From assembly GCA_027919835.1 (NCBI GenBank), contig JANVFP010000001.1, forward strand, positions 496,001 through 560,000: DNA of 64,000 nucleotides. The letters are read 5' to 3'. The notes under the pieces are model-generated. The model ran no database searches. It saw only the letters and a list, made by a program, of their open reading frames with translations, and was not told where the DNA came from. Made by a program: the position numbers and the translations under genes. Shown here piece by piece: positions 46,442 through 57,142 of this stretch. Position 1 is the first letter of the stretch; every line of letters starts with the position of its first letter. The DNA comes from Lentinula raphanica. Lineage: Eukaryota; Basidiomycota; Agaricomycetes; Agaricales; Omphalotaceae.

Positions 46442-46963
46442 TGTCAGGAATTGAACCACTTATATAGTGCTGGGAACAATACCAGAGTGACCTGGTATTG
46501 TGGTCTTTTGGCCCAGTTGGATTATTGGCACTCATTCCCAGCATGTCAGTTCTTCACAGAATACCAGGTCCAAGGGTCAATGGTTCAATCCTCTTTGTGG
46601 GCAAAAAAGAGGCTCTTGTTTCCACTTGGCTCACAGGTCATATGTTGACTTGGGGGCCTGCTATATTAGTTGGTTCTGTACATTTCCTTAGCAACCAGTC
46701 GTTGTTGGCGCTTGGTGGTGGCTTTGGGGGTCAGATATCACATGGCTGACGGGGCAAATGATAACGTAGTCCATCTGCCTGACTGCACGGGTGTGTAGCT
46801 CTGTGCCAAGCATCTCGGGGGCTCGATGTTTCAAAGGGGGATGTACTGTCAGGAATTGAACCACTTATATAGTGCTGGGAACAATACCAGAGTGACCTGG
46901 TATTGTGGTCTTTTGGCCCAGTTGGATTATTGGCACTCATTCCCAGCATGTCAGTTCTTCACA
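46442..46963. mobile_element. TRIM (short non-coding LTR element), 522 bp
   Basis: Two 117-bp direct repeats (46442-46558 and 46847-46963) begin TGTCAGGAATTG and end GTTCTTCACA, the TG...CA pattern of LTRs. They flank a 288-bp interior with no gene. A purine run AAAGGGGGA (about 46832-46840) precedes the second repeat as a polypurine tract would. Perfect 5-bp duplications GGGCA lie at 46437-46441 and 46964-46968. Length and lack of coding fit a terminal-repeat retrotransposon in miniature that must use enzymes from another element. Confidence 0.88.
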
Positions 46964-46968
46964 GGGCA

Positions 46969-48060
46969 TACAAAGGTGATGATGGACTTCAGCATTTCTT
47001 GGAGGCGGTTATAAATGAAACGCAAGGGCTGTGTTCGCAACACTTCACATGTAATACAAGAATGGGTTTGAATAATGCAAATTTCTCGATCAGTGAAGTT
47101 GTGGAGCAAAAGTCATCTCTTACTAGTATGAATCTTTGAATCGGTGGTCTAGAAATGATCAAGACTGAGCAATCGTCATGGATATTGCTCTGGACCTTAG
47201 GATTCTCAGAAGATTTCGAGTATTTGACAAATTAATTGCAAAGCAGTCAAGCGATGTTAGTAATGGATGCTTGAAACAGGACAGCACAGCAAGTGAAATT
47301 TAAATTGTCAGTCCTGTGGAGGTGGACAGAGAACAGAAGAGAGTTCAACATGTTGCATATCGAGAAAGAGTTTAATTGCAAAGCAGTCGAGAGATGTTAG
47401 TAATGGATGCTTGAAAGTTGAAACGCCGGGACAGCACACCTCAGAGAGTGCAGCAAGTGCAATTTAGATTGTCAGTCCTGTGGAGGTGGACAGAGAAGAG
47501 AGTTCGATGTGTTGCATATCAAGAAAGAGAAGACGGTTGAATGCCGCAAGTTGTCATTGGAAGTCCGAGGCCATAGATGTTAGGGATGTCACAGAACTGA
47601 TTACAGAAGGCCAAGACCACATGATGTCTGTGACATCCGGATCCGGAGCAGCCGGCCAAAAAGATGATGACTTCCGGCTGCCATCTCAAGCCGCGGAGCG
47701 GCTTAGAGTAAATACGTAATTCCGATCAATTGGAGTTATAACAATCGAACAGTACCTCTTCAAACTTCGAACTTTGGAATGTTGTCATCCACCACAAGAT
47801 TACTCCGCACCTGATGTGACCAATTGATGGATTGTATATAAGCCGCTCATGTACCGATCAAGCGCTAATATATAAGCCAACTTGCCTCGTACCTGGCAAA
47901 TGGATGCTGGCCAGTCCAACTGACCGATAACTTTAAGTCATATCTCTACGTTTCCAAGGCTTTTCCCTACCATACTGGGTGCATTATGAAAGGATCATTG
48001 AGCTCTTCAAACTATGTGAGCTATATGTCAGGAAATGGCTCAGTCATGAAGTGATATACA
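46969..48060. other. Non-coding stretch with a local duplication
   Basis: No gene is supported. A direct duplication lies at 47233-47530; the rest shows no recognised element. Confidence 0.4.
47233..47530. repeat. Direct duplication, about 140-150 bp units
   Basis: AATTGCAAAGCAGTC, GATGTTAGTAATGGATGCTT and TTGTCAGTCCTGTGGAGG occur in the same order from about 47233 and again from about 47374. The second copy has a 17-bp extra piece and ends near 47530. Confidence 0.8.
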
Positions 48061-48089
48061 TAGGCATGTCACACCGGTACAAGGAGGTA

Positions 48090-48920
48090 AACAGAGTCAT
48101 AGCTCAATGGTTCTCTGACTGTTTCCCTTCGTCTAGGATGCGTTAGGTAGCGTCTTATGAGGGCTACTATATGTGTAAGTTACAGAGCAGTGGTAGAGCT
48201 TGCCATCAAATAACAATGTACATACTGTCAATGGTACTAGGAGGCAAAGGTGGTCATAACTCGGTGAGTTTTTGACCGTTTTCCTTCGCCCGTTGCACAT
48301 TCAAAAGCCCTAGGTAAGCACGCTTGACTGTGTAATTTTTGGAGCGGTGAACGGCTCCGTTACCGAGTATCATCAGACAAAGTCTGTTGGGTACAAGGAT
48401 ATAGGTATGGTGATAACTTGATAAGTTCTTGACCATTTCTCTTCGTTTTTCATGCGTTGTAAAGCTCCTTATGAGTGCTCATGAGTGTGTAGCTTTTATA
48501 GTGGTGGATGGTTTTGCTATTGAGCGACAAACATATGTTGTCTGATGGGTACAAGGATATAGACATGGTCATAACTTGGTGAGTCCTGGACCGATATCCT
48601 TCGTCAGCTACGCGTTAGAAAGCCCTTGGTGAGTGCTTATGAGTGTATAGTTTACGGAGCAACAAATAGCTTTGATATCGAGCAACTGGTGGATCTTGTT
48701 TGATTGGTACAAGGAGAGAGGTATGGTCATAATTTGGTTAGTTTTTGACCGTTTCTCTTCGTCGGTAGCGCGTTAGGCAGCGCTCTACGACTGTTCTTGA
48801 GTGTGTAAGTAACGAAGCGGCAAATGGCTTTGTTGTTGAGTAAACAACGGACTTTGCCTGATGGGTACACGGAGAGGTATGGTCATAACTCAATTAGTTC
48901 TTGACCATTTCTATTCATCT
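48090..48920. repeat. Degenerate tandem repeat of about 155 bp
   Basis: The phrase GGTCATAACT..(G/A)TTTTTGACCGTTT..CTTCG recurs at about 48096, 48251, 48409, 48564, 48725 and 48879, giving spacings of 154-161 bp. Other parts recur in step (GGGTACAAGG, GAGTGTGTA). Units are about 65-80% alike by eye. An inverted fragment lies at about 49510-49585. No coding frame is kept. Confidence 0.8.
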
Positions 48921-50195
48921 CTTGCACATCAGAGAGCCTATAGTGAGTACTATTGAGCTTGCAATTTATAAGGTAGCACATAATCCCGTTATCATGCTAC
49001 TAGAATTGCTACAAGTGTGGCGAAATTTGGCTGATTTTAGGTTTTTCTCATTGATGTTCAATGCCATTTGCAGATCACTGGCCGTGGTGCTCTCTCATCA
49101 TACTGAGAAAAGTTCATAGATGTATCTGTATGTGGAGTTTGCTATAGAAGTTTGAAGTAGTGGAAAAAGGACTGAAAGATCGGTAGCTTTCGTATGGGAA
49201 AAATGTTTCAACTACTGAATGATGTTTTCAAGATTATCCTAAGGCAATCTTTTGGAAGTAACTATTGAGGATGGCCTCCCTTGTACTCAGAAATTTATAG
49301 ACATGGAGCTAGTAGATATAACTATGCACCAACAAGGTCTGAAGGAAGCATCATAAGTACATTCCTAGTTATTCATCGGAGAAAAGCTAGATCTTATTTT
49401 CAGAGACCAAGACATAGATGTACCTCTGAATGCTACTCAATGATCAGCTCATCCGCCGCTCTGTAGATTACAGAGTCAGGAGCAGTGGACCTAGGCTCTA
49501 TGATGCGCAAGAAATGAAGAGAAACGGTCAAGAACGAATTGAGTTATGACCATACCTCTCTGTGTACCCATCAGGCAAAGTCCGAATGATTTCTATGAAC
49601 ATTTCTGAACACTTGAATCTGCACATTTCACACGAGTAGAAACTGAGTTCGATAGTCATTGAATCACCAGTGCTGAATCGTAACCTGAAACCGAATAATT
49701 CTACCATCCTTTCACAAAGGACGAAACGTTGATAGAAAGTTCTAGTTTCCATATTCTTGAAATAACGTGGCCGCGTTTGTATCCAGACGCGAGCGCGTCA
49801 GCAAAACCTACAGAGATGGTTTTAGTTAGTACTGCTTCCTGACTCACTCTACGACATGACACACCAAGGCAACCACTTCGACAACCTCAAGTAAAACAAC
49901 CAGGGTTAGAAGGGTCAATGCCCAAATCCGCGTAAAGGCAATCGTCGGCAGAAACGCCTGGGAACATCCTCCCCTTGAAATCCTCGCTCTTGACCATGAG
50001 GAGTGCGACACAAAAACATCACGATGGTCAGAATGCTGCTATTAGTGAAATATTCAGTATAACAAAAAGAGGGTGAAGCAAGGGAAGCGCGAGCAGACAG
50101 AAGACTAACCTTGAGATGTTTTTCTTCGAAGCTTTTTCATTTCGTGTACATTCATCAATGACAATAGTTTAAGGTCATTGCAGACCACGAAGCGG
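48921..50195. other. Non-coding stretch before the Ngaro-like element
   Basis: No gene recognised. It contains the inverted fragment of the 155-bp repeat (about 49510-49585) and short stop-rich frames only. Confidence 0.4.
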
Positions 50196-50313
50196 CCATC
50201 CATCCTCGTCTACCGCTGAGCTACAAGAGTACACAAACAAACTGCAGGTTGGGTAGGGGCCGAGCATTAGCTCGGTAAAGCGCAGGAGAAACGCCGCCGG
50301 GAGGGTGGGCTCC
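50196..50313 (-). repeat. Split direct repeat B2
   Basis: CCATCCTCGTCTACCG(C)TGAG... to ...GAGAAACGCCGC, matching 50858-50955 with few differences. The end of the element lies near 50196. Confidence 0.85.
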
Positions 50314-50439
50314 GCTTGTTTGTTATGTCTCCTTGTAACTAGCTTGCTCAATCCATGTTCAATACATGATGTCAAAGAACTTCATTATTAGTGACCAATC
50401 AAGATAGTTGTGCATATCAAAGGGGAATCGGTGGAGGGA

Positions 50440-50701
50440 CATCAGGAAAAAGTATCTTATCCCTAGAGCATTTAAAGATACCCCCCAAATTTTAGGAACT
50501 TTTAAAGTAATCTATGGAGGCTTAGGTTTTTGAGGTTCTTTGAGGTTGCCTAGGTGTCTTTGGGGATCTTTCAGGATCTTTCAGGATCTTTCAGGAGCTT
50601 TAGGCACTTTGAAGCTGGTTAGGCACTTTGAGGCTGTTCAAAGGGCCTAAGAAATGGGGGGTATCTTTGAATGCCCTAAGCCTAAAACATTTTTCCTGAT
50701 G
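50440..50701. mobile_element. CATCAGG MITE (copy 2)
   Basis: 262 bp, ends CATCAGGAAAAAG / CATTTTTCCTGATG, 2-bp duplication GA (50438-50439, 50702-50703). The interior has mirrored GATACCCCCCAAATT and ATGGGGGGTATC arms. Inserted between A2 and B2 of the Ngaro-like element. Confidence 0.85.
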
Positions 50702-50711
50702 GAGGGTAAAA

Positions 50712-50955
50712 CGAAAGGAAAGACTGAGATATTGGCTGATGTATTTGACGAACTGTTGGTTGAGAACAGAAAGAGGAACCGTGTGAACTAAAACTACCCA
50801 CTCCTCTTACCGCTCGGCTGGACGTTGATGCTTGCTTTGCTAGCATCTTAACTAATTCCATCCTCGTCTACCGATGAGCTACAAGAGTACACAAACAAAC
50901 TGCAGGTTGGGTAGGGGCCGAGCATTAGCTCGGTAAAGCGCAGGAGAAACGCCGC
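50712..50955 (-). repeat. Split direct repeats B1-A2 (adjacent)
   Basis: 50712-50863 matches A1 at 57143-57290 (AGGAAAGACTGAGATATTGG ... TTAACTAATT). 50864-50955 matches B2. Adjacent B1-A2 inside the element, with A1 and B2 outside, is diagnostic for circular-intermediate replication of PAT/Ngaro elements. Confidence 0.88.
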
Positions 50956-51039
50956 TCACCCATCAAGTTACACATTGTGGCATTTCTCTCGCCACTCACC
51001 CAACCCTTGTGGAACTTGACTGACTGATTGTCGCGCATG

Positions 51040-52090
51040 TCGCAGGACCTAAGTGCCTTGATGCTATCTGCTCGAATGCCCAGATGTACGTCCCGTATGC
51101 CGTTGACTTTCACCTTCCAGCTAGCCTCACAATCTCCGGATCTACCTTCTGCGCCAAATAGTGTGACGCTCCACCTATCCTGAATGAATGTCCAAAAGCT
51201 GTGCTCCAACCCCGTGCTGCAAGTATACTGTTGATCCGTTTGAGTGCTCTGCTCTTCACCATCGGTCTGATTTCATTCATTCTATCCCTCCATGAGAACA
51301 AGGGGTCTGTCGGTCCTGCTGGAACAACCTTTGCGAGGTTTCATAAGGCCTTGATCGCGTTAAGATCTTCACCACCTGTGAGGAAAATATTCTGAATTTC
51401 ACCGTTTCTTGCTGACTTCGCCTCTCTCATGTCGAGTCTGATATACTCAACTCCATCTAGATCCTTGCCAAAGATTGCGTCGCACCTTCTCAAATGCCTC
51501 GAAGAGTCAAACACTGATCTTGATTCGAAAGAAACTTCCCCAAACCTCATCATACCCCAGAATGCTGATGTTGCAATAGCCCAGATGCACGCATCGAAAG
51601 GATCATTCATGTTTAGTGAGTGCTTGAGTGCCCATAGCATCCCGGTTGTGATTGGTGGGCGAACTGGTTTCTTTCTGGGTCCGAAGGCATTGAGCAGACC
51701 TCTCAAAGAGAAATTGATCCTCTCGTGGTCACTCTCTGAAAGCGGATCTGACCAGCCCTGAGCAAAATGCCATGCTGGGATTCCTGCCAGGTAAGACCTC
51801 ACAGTTCCTACTGCTACTGGCTCAAATGATATCCCTTGAGCCATACCCTCTGGAAGTGTTTTGGGATTGGTTGCTGCCCAGATCGCAAACGAATGCAGGA
51901 CTGCAAAGGAAGCAGGAAGACGGTCTGCTTCATTGACCGAGAATATATCACAGAAGATATGGAATTTCCTGAGTCCGGCACCATAACTTTTTGTGTCGCG
52001 TAAAGAGTGCTCAGAAGCGAAGTTGGAAAGCAGCCGAATGACAGGGTTGTCTATAACAGATGGGAGAGGGGTGTTGATGCCGGTCCACTA
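51040..52090 (-). pseudogene. Tyrosine recombinase of the Ngaro-like element, nonsense mutation
   Basis: From about 52090 the frame reads SGINTPLPSVIDNPVIRLLS and continues through ATNPKTLPEGMAQGISFEPV and SYLAGIPAWHFAQGW. It has the first catalytic Arg in MMRFGEVSFES and the H-x-x-R box in FGHSFRIGGASHYLAQKVDP. After EIVRLAGR comes TGA (51110-51112), where relatives have Trp, followed by KSTAYGTYIWAFEQIASRHL with the catalytic Tyr. So one W-to-stop change removes the nucleophile. The family inserts the circular cDNA by recombination instead of using an integrase. Confidence 0.88.
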
Positions 52091-52223
52091 GAAAATCCTC
52101 TGCCCTGCAGGGCACCTCGGTCTCAAAGGTGACGGATTCATTTCGAGCTGACCATTGTGATCCTGTTGAATGGAGATTGCTGATGGTAATGAATTTCTCA
52201 TCATCCAGGTACCAATTTGCTTG

Positions 52224-53738
52224 TCAGATGGTCTGGTAATGGCAAGGAGATCTGTGTTTTTGCCATTGGGAAACTACGCAGAAAACCGGGAATATCCCCC
52301 GAGAGAGTGCATCCGAAATGTTTTCCCTTGATGGAACATACTCCGTTACTATCCGAACTCCCTGCTGTCCTTGTAGTAGGTAGAGGTATTTGAGTATCTT
52401 GTTCGTTGCCTTGCTCTTTGACCGTCCTTTGTTGACCACCCTTACTATTCCAGAGTTGTCCGAGCGTACCCTGTATGAGACCCCTTTCTCTAGCAGCTTC
52501 AGATGTACCACTAGCCTCAAGCCCAATTCGACCGCTACAGCTTCGGCCCAACCAATGTTGAGTTCCTTTTTGGGACCTACTTCTTCTCCCGGTGCATAAT
52601 GCCAACATGCATAGAACTCCCCTAAAACTACCCCAACTCCATAGGACGTACTCGCATCCCCCCACCACTGAATGTCCACTGGGTCTGATGGCTTGATTGG
52701 GATACTGTTTGGCGAAGTCTGTACTATGTACCGGATCCACGAGAGGTCCTTGGATACTGAATCTGGAGGGGCACGCCTGACGTGGGCAGAGTAGAAGGAG
52801 TTGGCAAACACGGAAATCGATCTGAGGAAGGGACGGATCAGCTTGTAAATGCTTGACACATGAACAAGCTTCCCATGTAAACTTGACGCTTCCGATGCTA
52901 AGAACGTGGCATTTGGTTTCAACCAATCCATTAACAGAGACAAAGTCTTTTCGACCTTCTCAGGAGGTAGAGAAACAAGTTTGAGATCCAAGTCCCAGTC
53001 GAAGCCAGTATACCTTTGAATCTTCGCAAACCTGCGGGTTTTCGGTATGTTCCATGGCACTCCAACCTCTGATGTTGTCTGTATGAAGTCTTCTTCCGTC
53101 CAGAAATGGTCTGGAAGCCAAACGGCAAAGAAATTGTCGACCCATTTGATCACTGGACCCATGCCTAATGCTAAATATATGTCTATTAGCATGTCGGCAA
53201 CTGATCCAAACACTCCAGCACTGGAACTCAACCCAAACATCACAGCTCTGTCCACATATACCAACCCATCCCAAAGGATGCAAAGGGCTGACTGCTGGTC
53301 TGGTCTGGTTGGGGTTATGCGATAGGCTGCTGAGATATCGAACGTTGCTGCCACGCACCCTGGGGGTAAGGATAGAATCAATTCGCATGTCAAATTGAAT
53401 GTTCTGCGATAGGCTGCTGAGATATCGAACGTTGCTGCCACGCACCCTGGGGGTAAGGATAGAATCAATTCGCATGTCAAATTGAATGTTCCCCAGGCAG
53501 TCAGGAACTCGTCTGAATCTATTCCAGCGTTCACAGATGGGACCCATTCGTGATTGCGCGGGAAGGACATATCTTGTACCATTCGAAGTTTGGATGAATT
53601 CGGTTTGGGGACCAGCCCCAAGGGGGATGTATGGAATGGACCAATTAAAAGTTCGAGTTCTGATGGGGAAAACCCTTTTGAATAGCGTCCAGCGGCTTGT
53701 TCTTCTTCTATATACTTCGAAATGAACAATGAGTCCAA
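52224..53738 (-). CDS. Reverse transcriptase-RNase H of the Ngaro-like element
   Basis: Frame from 53738 (MDSLFISKYIEEEQAAGRYS) to 52224. RT: GLVPKPNSSKLRMVQDMSFP, then ATFDISAAYR with the motif-A Asp, then VIKWVDNFFAVW, where the usual second Asp of xxDD is Asn. RNase H: WWGDAST, AVAVELGL, VRSDNSGIVRVV and ENISDALSRG supply the D-E-D-D residues. A 28-residue segment (TFNLTCELILSLPPGCVAAT plus FDISAAYR) is present twice in tandem, from an 84-bp duplication at about 53320-53491. The frame is open, but the duplication and the D-to-N change make activity doubtful. Confidence 0.85.
   Translation of the reverse strand: MDSLFISKYIEEEQAAGRYSKGFSPSELELLIGPFHTSPLGLVPKPNSSKLRMVQDMSFPRNHEWVPSVNAGIDSDEFLTAWGTFNLTCELILSLPPGCVAATFDISAAYRRTFNLTCELILSLPPGCVAATFDISAAYRITPTRPDQQSALCILWDGLVYVDRAVMFGLSSSAGVFGSVADMLIDIYLALGMGPVIKWVDNFFAVWLPDHFWTEEDFIQTTSEVGVPWNIPKTRRFAKIQRYTGFDWDLDLKLVSLPPEKVEKTLSLLMDWLKPNATFLASEASSLHGKLVHVSSIYKLIRPFLRSISVFANSFYSAHVRRAPPDSVSKDLSWIRYIVQTSPNSIPIKPSDPVDIQWWGDASTSYGVGVVLGEFYACWHYAPGEEVGPKKELNIGWAEAVAVELGLRLVVHLKLLEKGVSYRVRSDNSGIVRVVNKGRSKSKATNKILKYLYLLQGQQGVRIVTEYVPSRENISDALSRGIFPVFCVVSQWQKHRSPCHYQTI
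53320..53491. repeat. 84-bp in-frame tandem duplication in the RT
   Basis: GCGATAGGCTGCTGAGATAT ... TCAAATTGAATGTTC occurs twice head-to-tail with near identity. On the minus strand it doubles the motif-A segment of the RT. Length is a multiple of three. Confidence 0.88.
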
Positions 53739-54350
53739 TGATGAGGAGGTATGATTCTTGAAATAAATATATCTGAGATGGACAATCTCTTATGCCTACG
53801 TCAAAGCCTGATCTTATCCCTTCAACTACATCTACCCAGTTCTCCGCTATGCCTAGAGACTGCAGCAACTGCTCGATCTTGTCTGCTTTGAGCGGTGTTA
53901 CTACTGCCCTGGGGTCAAGCTGCGAAACTACACTTGGCTGCTCCATGGGCGCCTGAGCTGCAGATGCTGCAAGCGTGAGAGTTGATGCAGGACCCTCGGA
54001 ATGGACAATCGGAGCCTTTAGCCCAGTTGAAGCAGTATTGCTTCCCATGACCATCAACGAGGGCATTTTTGCTTTTGGTTCCAGTTGCCAGCGCTGCACA
54101 TGGTCTCTTGGCAATTGTTGAGGTCGCTTCGCAACTGCTTGGTAAGTGTCCTGGGTAGCCGCAGCGAAAGCAGTGCGAATTTTCTTGGTCTCTAGGCCTC
54201 TTCCGAAAGGAGGATGAGGAGTAGCGGTCATTGCGACGGGGAAATGATGACTGCCCCCCATGCAAGGATTGATCTGCGAAAGACTGACTGGACTGTCCGA
54301 GTTGCAGCACCTGGCCTTGTAATCGAAACAACTGGCTGGTTGCATGGCGT

Positions 54351-54631
54351 CATCAGGAAAAATATTCTCATCTCTAGAGTCCCAGAGATACCCCCCAATT
54401 CCTAGGTAGTCTCAGAGAGCCTAGAGTATCTGGGTTCTTTGAGGCTTCTAAAAATTCTCTGGGTGCTTTCTGATGCTTTCTAGTACTTTCTGGTGCTTTC
54501 AGATGCTTTCAGGATCTTTCAGGATCTCTAGGATGTTTTTTGATCTTTCAAAGTTCACAAAAATCTCTGAGTAGCCTAGGAATTGGGGGGTATCTCTGGG
54601 TACTCTAGAGATGAGAATATTCTTCCTGATG
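54351..54631. mobile_element. CATCAGG MITE (copy 3)
   Basis: 281 bp, ends CATCAGGAAAAATATTC / GAATATTCTTCCTGATG, 2-bp duplication GT (54349-54350, 54632-54633). The interior is almost a perfect hairpin: AGAGATACCCCCCAATTCCTAG is mirrored near 54575-54595. It splits the gag frame of the Ngaro-like element. Confidence 0.88.
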
Positions 54632-55082
54632 GTGAAGAGATGAGGGTCACTGCATCCCTGTCCATAACACCAATGTCATGAGCTGGGTTGGACACCCATA
54701 GCTCTCTTTGTGTGACATCATACTCCATGGCAGTCTGCCAATCGATATTGGTTGAGATAGACCAGACGATGTCGTTGTGTTTGTACAGCGCTTCGGCTCT
54801 TCTTGCTCCGTGATAGAATCTAATCCTGTCAGAGACTGCCTTCGCAGCTGCCCACCATTCTGGCGCTGAAATGGCATTCTCATTGCGGCAATCGAGTCCT
54901 TTGATGGTGAGACTTCCATCAGCAGAAATGGAAACTTCCTGATCGCCTCTGGCTGCCTTAAGCCTTGCTGTATGAGAGAGCACGGTGTATGGAATGTACT
55001 CAAATAGCCTACAGGCATCGTCCACTCTTTTCGGAACAGCTAATCATTTCCAGAGTGATAATCAGTACAGTGTTAAAAAGAA

Positions 55083-56237
55083 CATCAGGAAAAATACCCC
55101 TGACCAGAGGTCTTTCAAAGACACCAGAGATTCCCCCAAAAGTCTAAAGTCTTTTAAATAGTTTAAAGTATCTAGACTCTCAGAACTCTTTGGGAAAAGG
55201 GCTCAAAATCTGGTTTCCTTGAAATTCTTTAGAATTGTTGCTGAGTAGTTCAAAGGTAACTCAGAGATCCCCAAAATGCTCCAGGTTTTTAGAAATAACC
55301 TGAGCTCTTCAGATACTCTAGAGAGCTTGGATACTCTGAGCTGCCCAGGTTTTTTCCAATATCCTGAAGATTTCTTGAGATTTTTCATGTTCTTTGAATA
55401 TCTTTGAAAGATCTTTGAATATCTTTGAGCATCTTTGAAAGATCTTTGAATATCTTTGAATATCTTTGAGCATCTTTGAAAGATATTTGAGCATCTCTGA
55501 AGACTTTGAGTGTTTGTAAAAATTCAAAATTTGAGATATTGAATATGAAATAAGATACTATTGCATCTTAAGATCTAGAAGATAGTATAGTGTAGTAATA
55601 CAGTCTAAATATCAGTTAAAATATTACAACTCACAGTTGTCAATAATATAGGTGGTCACATGACCTGCCACCGTGGACTGTGTACAATCAAAAGGAACTT
55701 CACCAGGTCAAAATCTGAATATAGCTATAATAATATATACTATATACATTGTTATCTCTTATATTTGTAAACATTACACATATATAATAGTTGTAATAAT
55801 GTATTATGATACATATAATCAGAATGTGTTCCGAAATTAATAGTTATCAAGTTCAAATACAGTATATCATAATATATGGGTGTTAGTAGATTTAGTCAAT
55901 ATAAGAACAATAGATAGAGTATGATATGATAAAGTAAAAGTGATTGAATAAGTTTTTGAATCATTTGAACTCATTAAAGAGCTTTGGAAAATCTTTGAAA
56001 GATATCTAAATATCTCTGGAAGACTCTCAGAGTTTCTAAAGATATTCAAAGATTTTCAAAGATATCCAAAGAAATTCAGAGATTTTGAAAGACATTCAAG
56101 GAACTCTGAAGGCTTTAGGTTTTGGGGGGTGTCTCAGGAGACACCAAAGACACTGAAGACTCTAGAGACCCCAGGCAACCTGGAATTCTTTGAGATCTAT
56201 GTTGGGTAGCCCTGAGCACAGAACATTTTTGCTGATG
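55083..56237. mobile_element. CATCAGG MITE-like element (copy 4, 1,155 bp)
   Basis: Ends CATCAGGAAAAAT / CATTTTTGCTGATG, duplication AA. The subterminal parts resemble the short copies (CCCCCAAAAG...TTTTGGGGGG), while the centre is AT-rich with runs of CTTTGAATAT / ATCTTTGAAAG units at 55390-55500 and 55980-56110. It may be the longer parent from which the short copies were deleted. No transposase gene is seen. Confidence 0.75.
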
Positions 56238-57142
56238 AAAACAAACAAACTAGCTCAAATGACCGCGCCATTGTCTAATTCAGCCCAGAGACCTTTAGTC
56301 ACATCTGGGAGCCTTTAGCTTATCCATCTCCGGTCTCTAATAGACTCAGACTGAAGCAGTGTGAGGGCTTTACCCTGTAATGGCACAGATTGGGTCTTTA
56401 ACCCTTTGACAGTGGATACAGCAGATTTGGCATCTCTTCTCTATGAAGGCATACAGCTCTTGAGCTAAAACTCTCGCCTTGGCTGACACTACTCAACCTA
56501 TGGCAAATGCACCGCACTCAGAGATACAAACTTATACTCACGCAGTGTGTGCGTTGACGCCGTAAAACCATCAATTATATCTGGAAGGGAAGGAACCCTG
56601 AGTGCCTTCTTCGATGGGCTGAAAGACTGCGGAAGGTCTTGCGAGTCGCCATCATCAGAGGACGAAGGTTCGACAAAAAGTTTGTCGGGATTGCTCGGCG
56701 TTGTCGCCAGCAGACCTTGAATCTCTGCCATCCTACGCTGTAGTGTCCTGAGCTCATCTTCTGCTGCCCTCCTCGCTTGCTCTCCTGCCTGGTCTTGGCT
56801 CTCCATGATATTGTTGCTCCCACTTTGGCTCACCTGCTCGCTTGCATTGCCCTGGTTTAGAGAATTCGACACTTGCATCGGTTGAGGCCTGGCATTGACT
56901 CCAGCAACGGGGTTAACTCCAGCACTAGGTGCTGCTGCTGCCGCATTTGCGCTAGCCTGTCCCACTGGCCCAGAGTCCGGCTGATTGGAATTAGGGATTC
57001 GATTGTTCTGACTGCCTGCTCCGAAGTTGAGACCTGTGTGGGCAAAAGTGCCAGAGAACGGTTGTGACGGAGGGGTGTTATTGCTTCCGGTACCTCTGAA
57101 AGTCATGGTGATAGATTTATAAGAGTTACTTTAGTGAAAAAT

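Larger units (their letters stand above)
53915..57106 (-). pseudogene. Gag of the Ngaro-like element, broken by two MITEs
   Basis: Start at 57106 (MTFRGTGSNNTPPSQPFSGT), a Gly/Asn/Ala-rich leader with a coiled-coil (RRAAEDELRTLQRRMAEIQG). Sequence after 56498 is poor until the MITE at 55083-56237. Then LFEYIPYTVLSHTARLKAAR ... WVSNPAHDIGVMDRDAVTLI (55040-54632), MITE 54351-54631, and the nucleic-acid-binding end. That end has CFRCGYPGHLPSSC (C-x2-C-x4-H-x4-C) and a second Cys/His group CFNWAKGSDC...CINSHACSIC. It stops at 53915. The two-finger gag end is typical of fungal DIRS/Ngaro elements. The region 56238-56497 may be an intron or decayed sequence. Confidence 0.75.

Noticed and set aside
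47480..47719. 79-residue frame starting MEVDREESS
   Set aside because: Partly inside a direct duplication whose other copy does not keep the frame; no other support.
55380..55520. Lys/Phe/Ser-rich frame with repeats as a gene
   Set aside because: It arises from short CTTTGAATAT-type repeats inside a MITE-like element.
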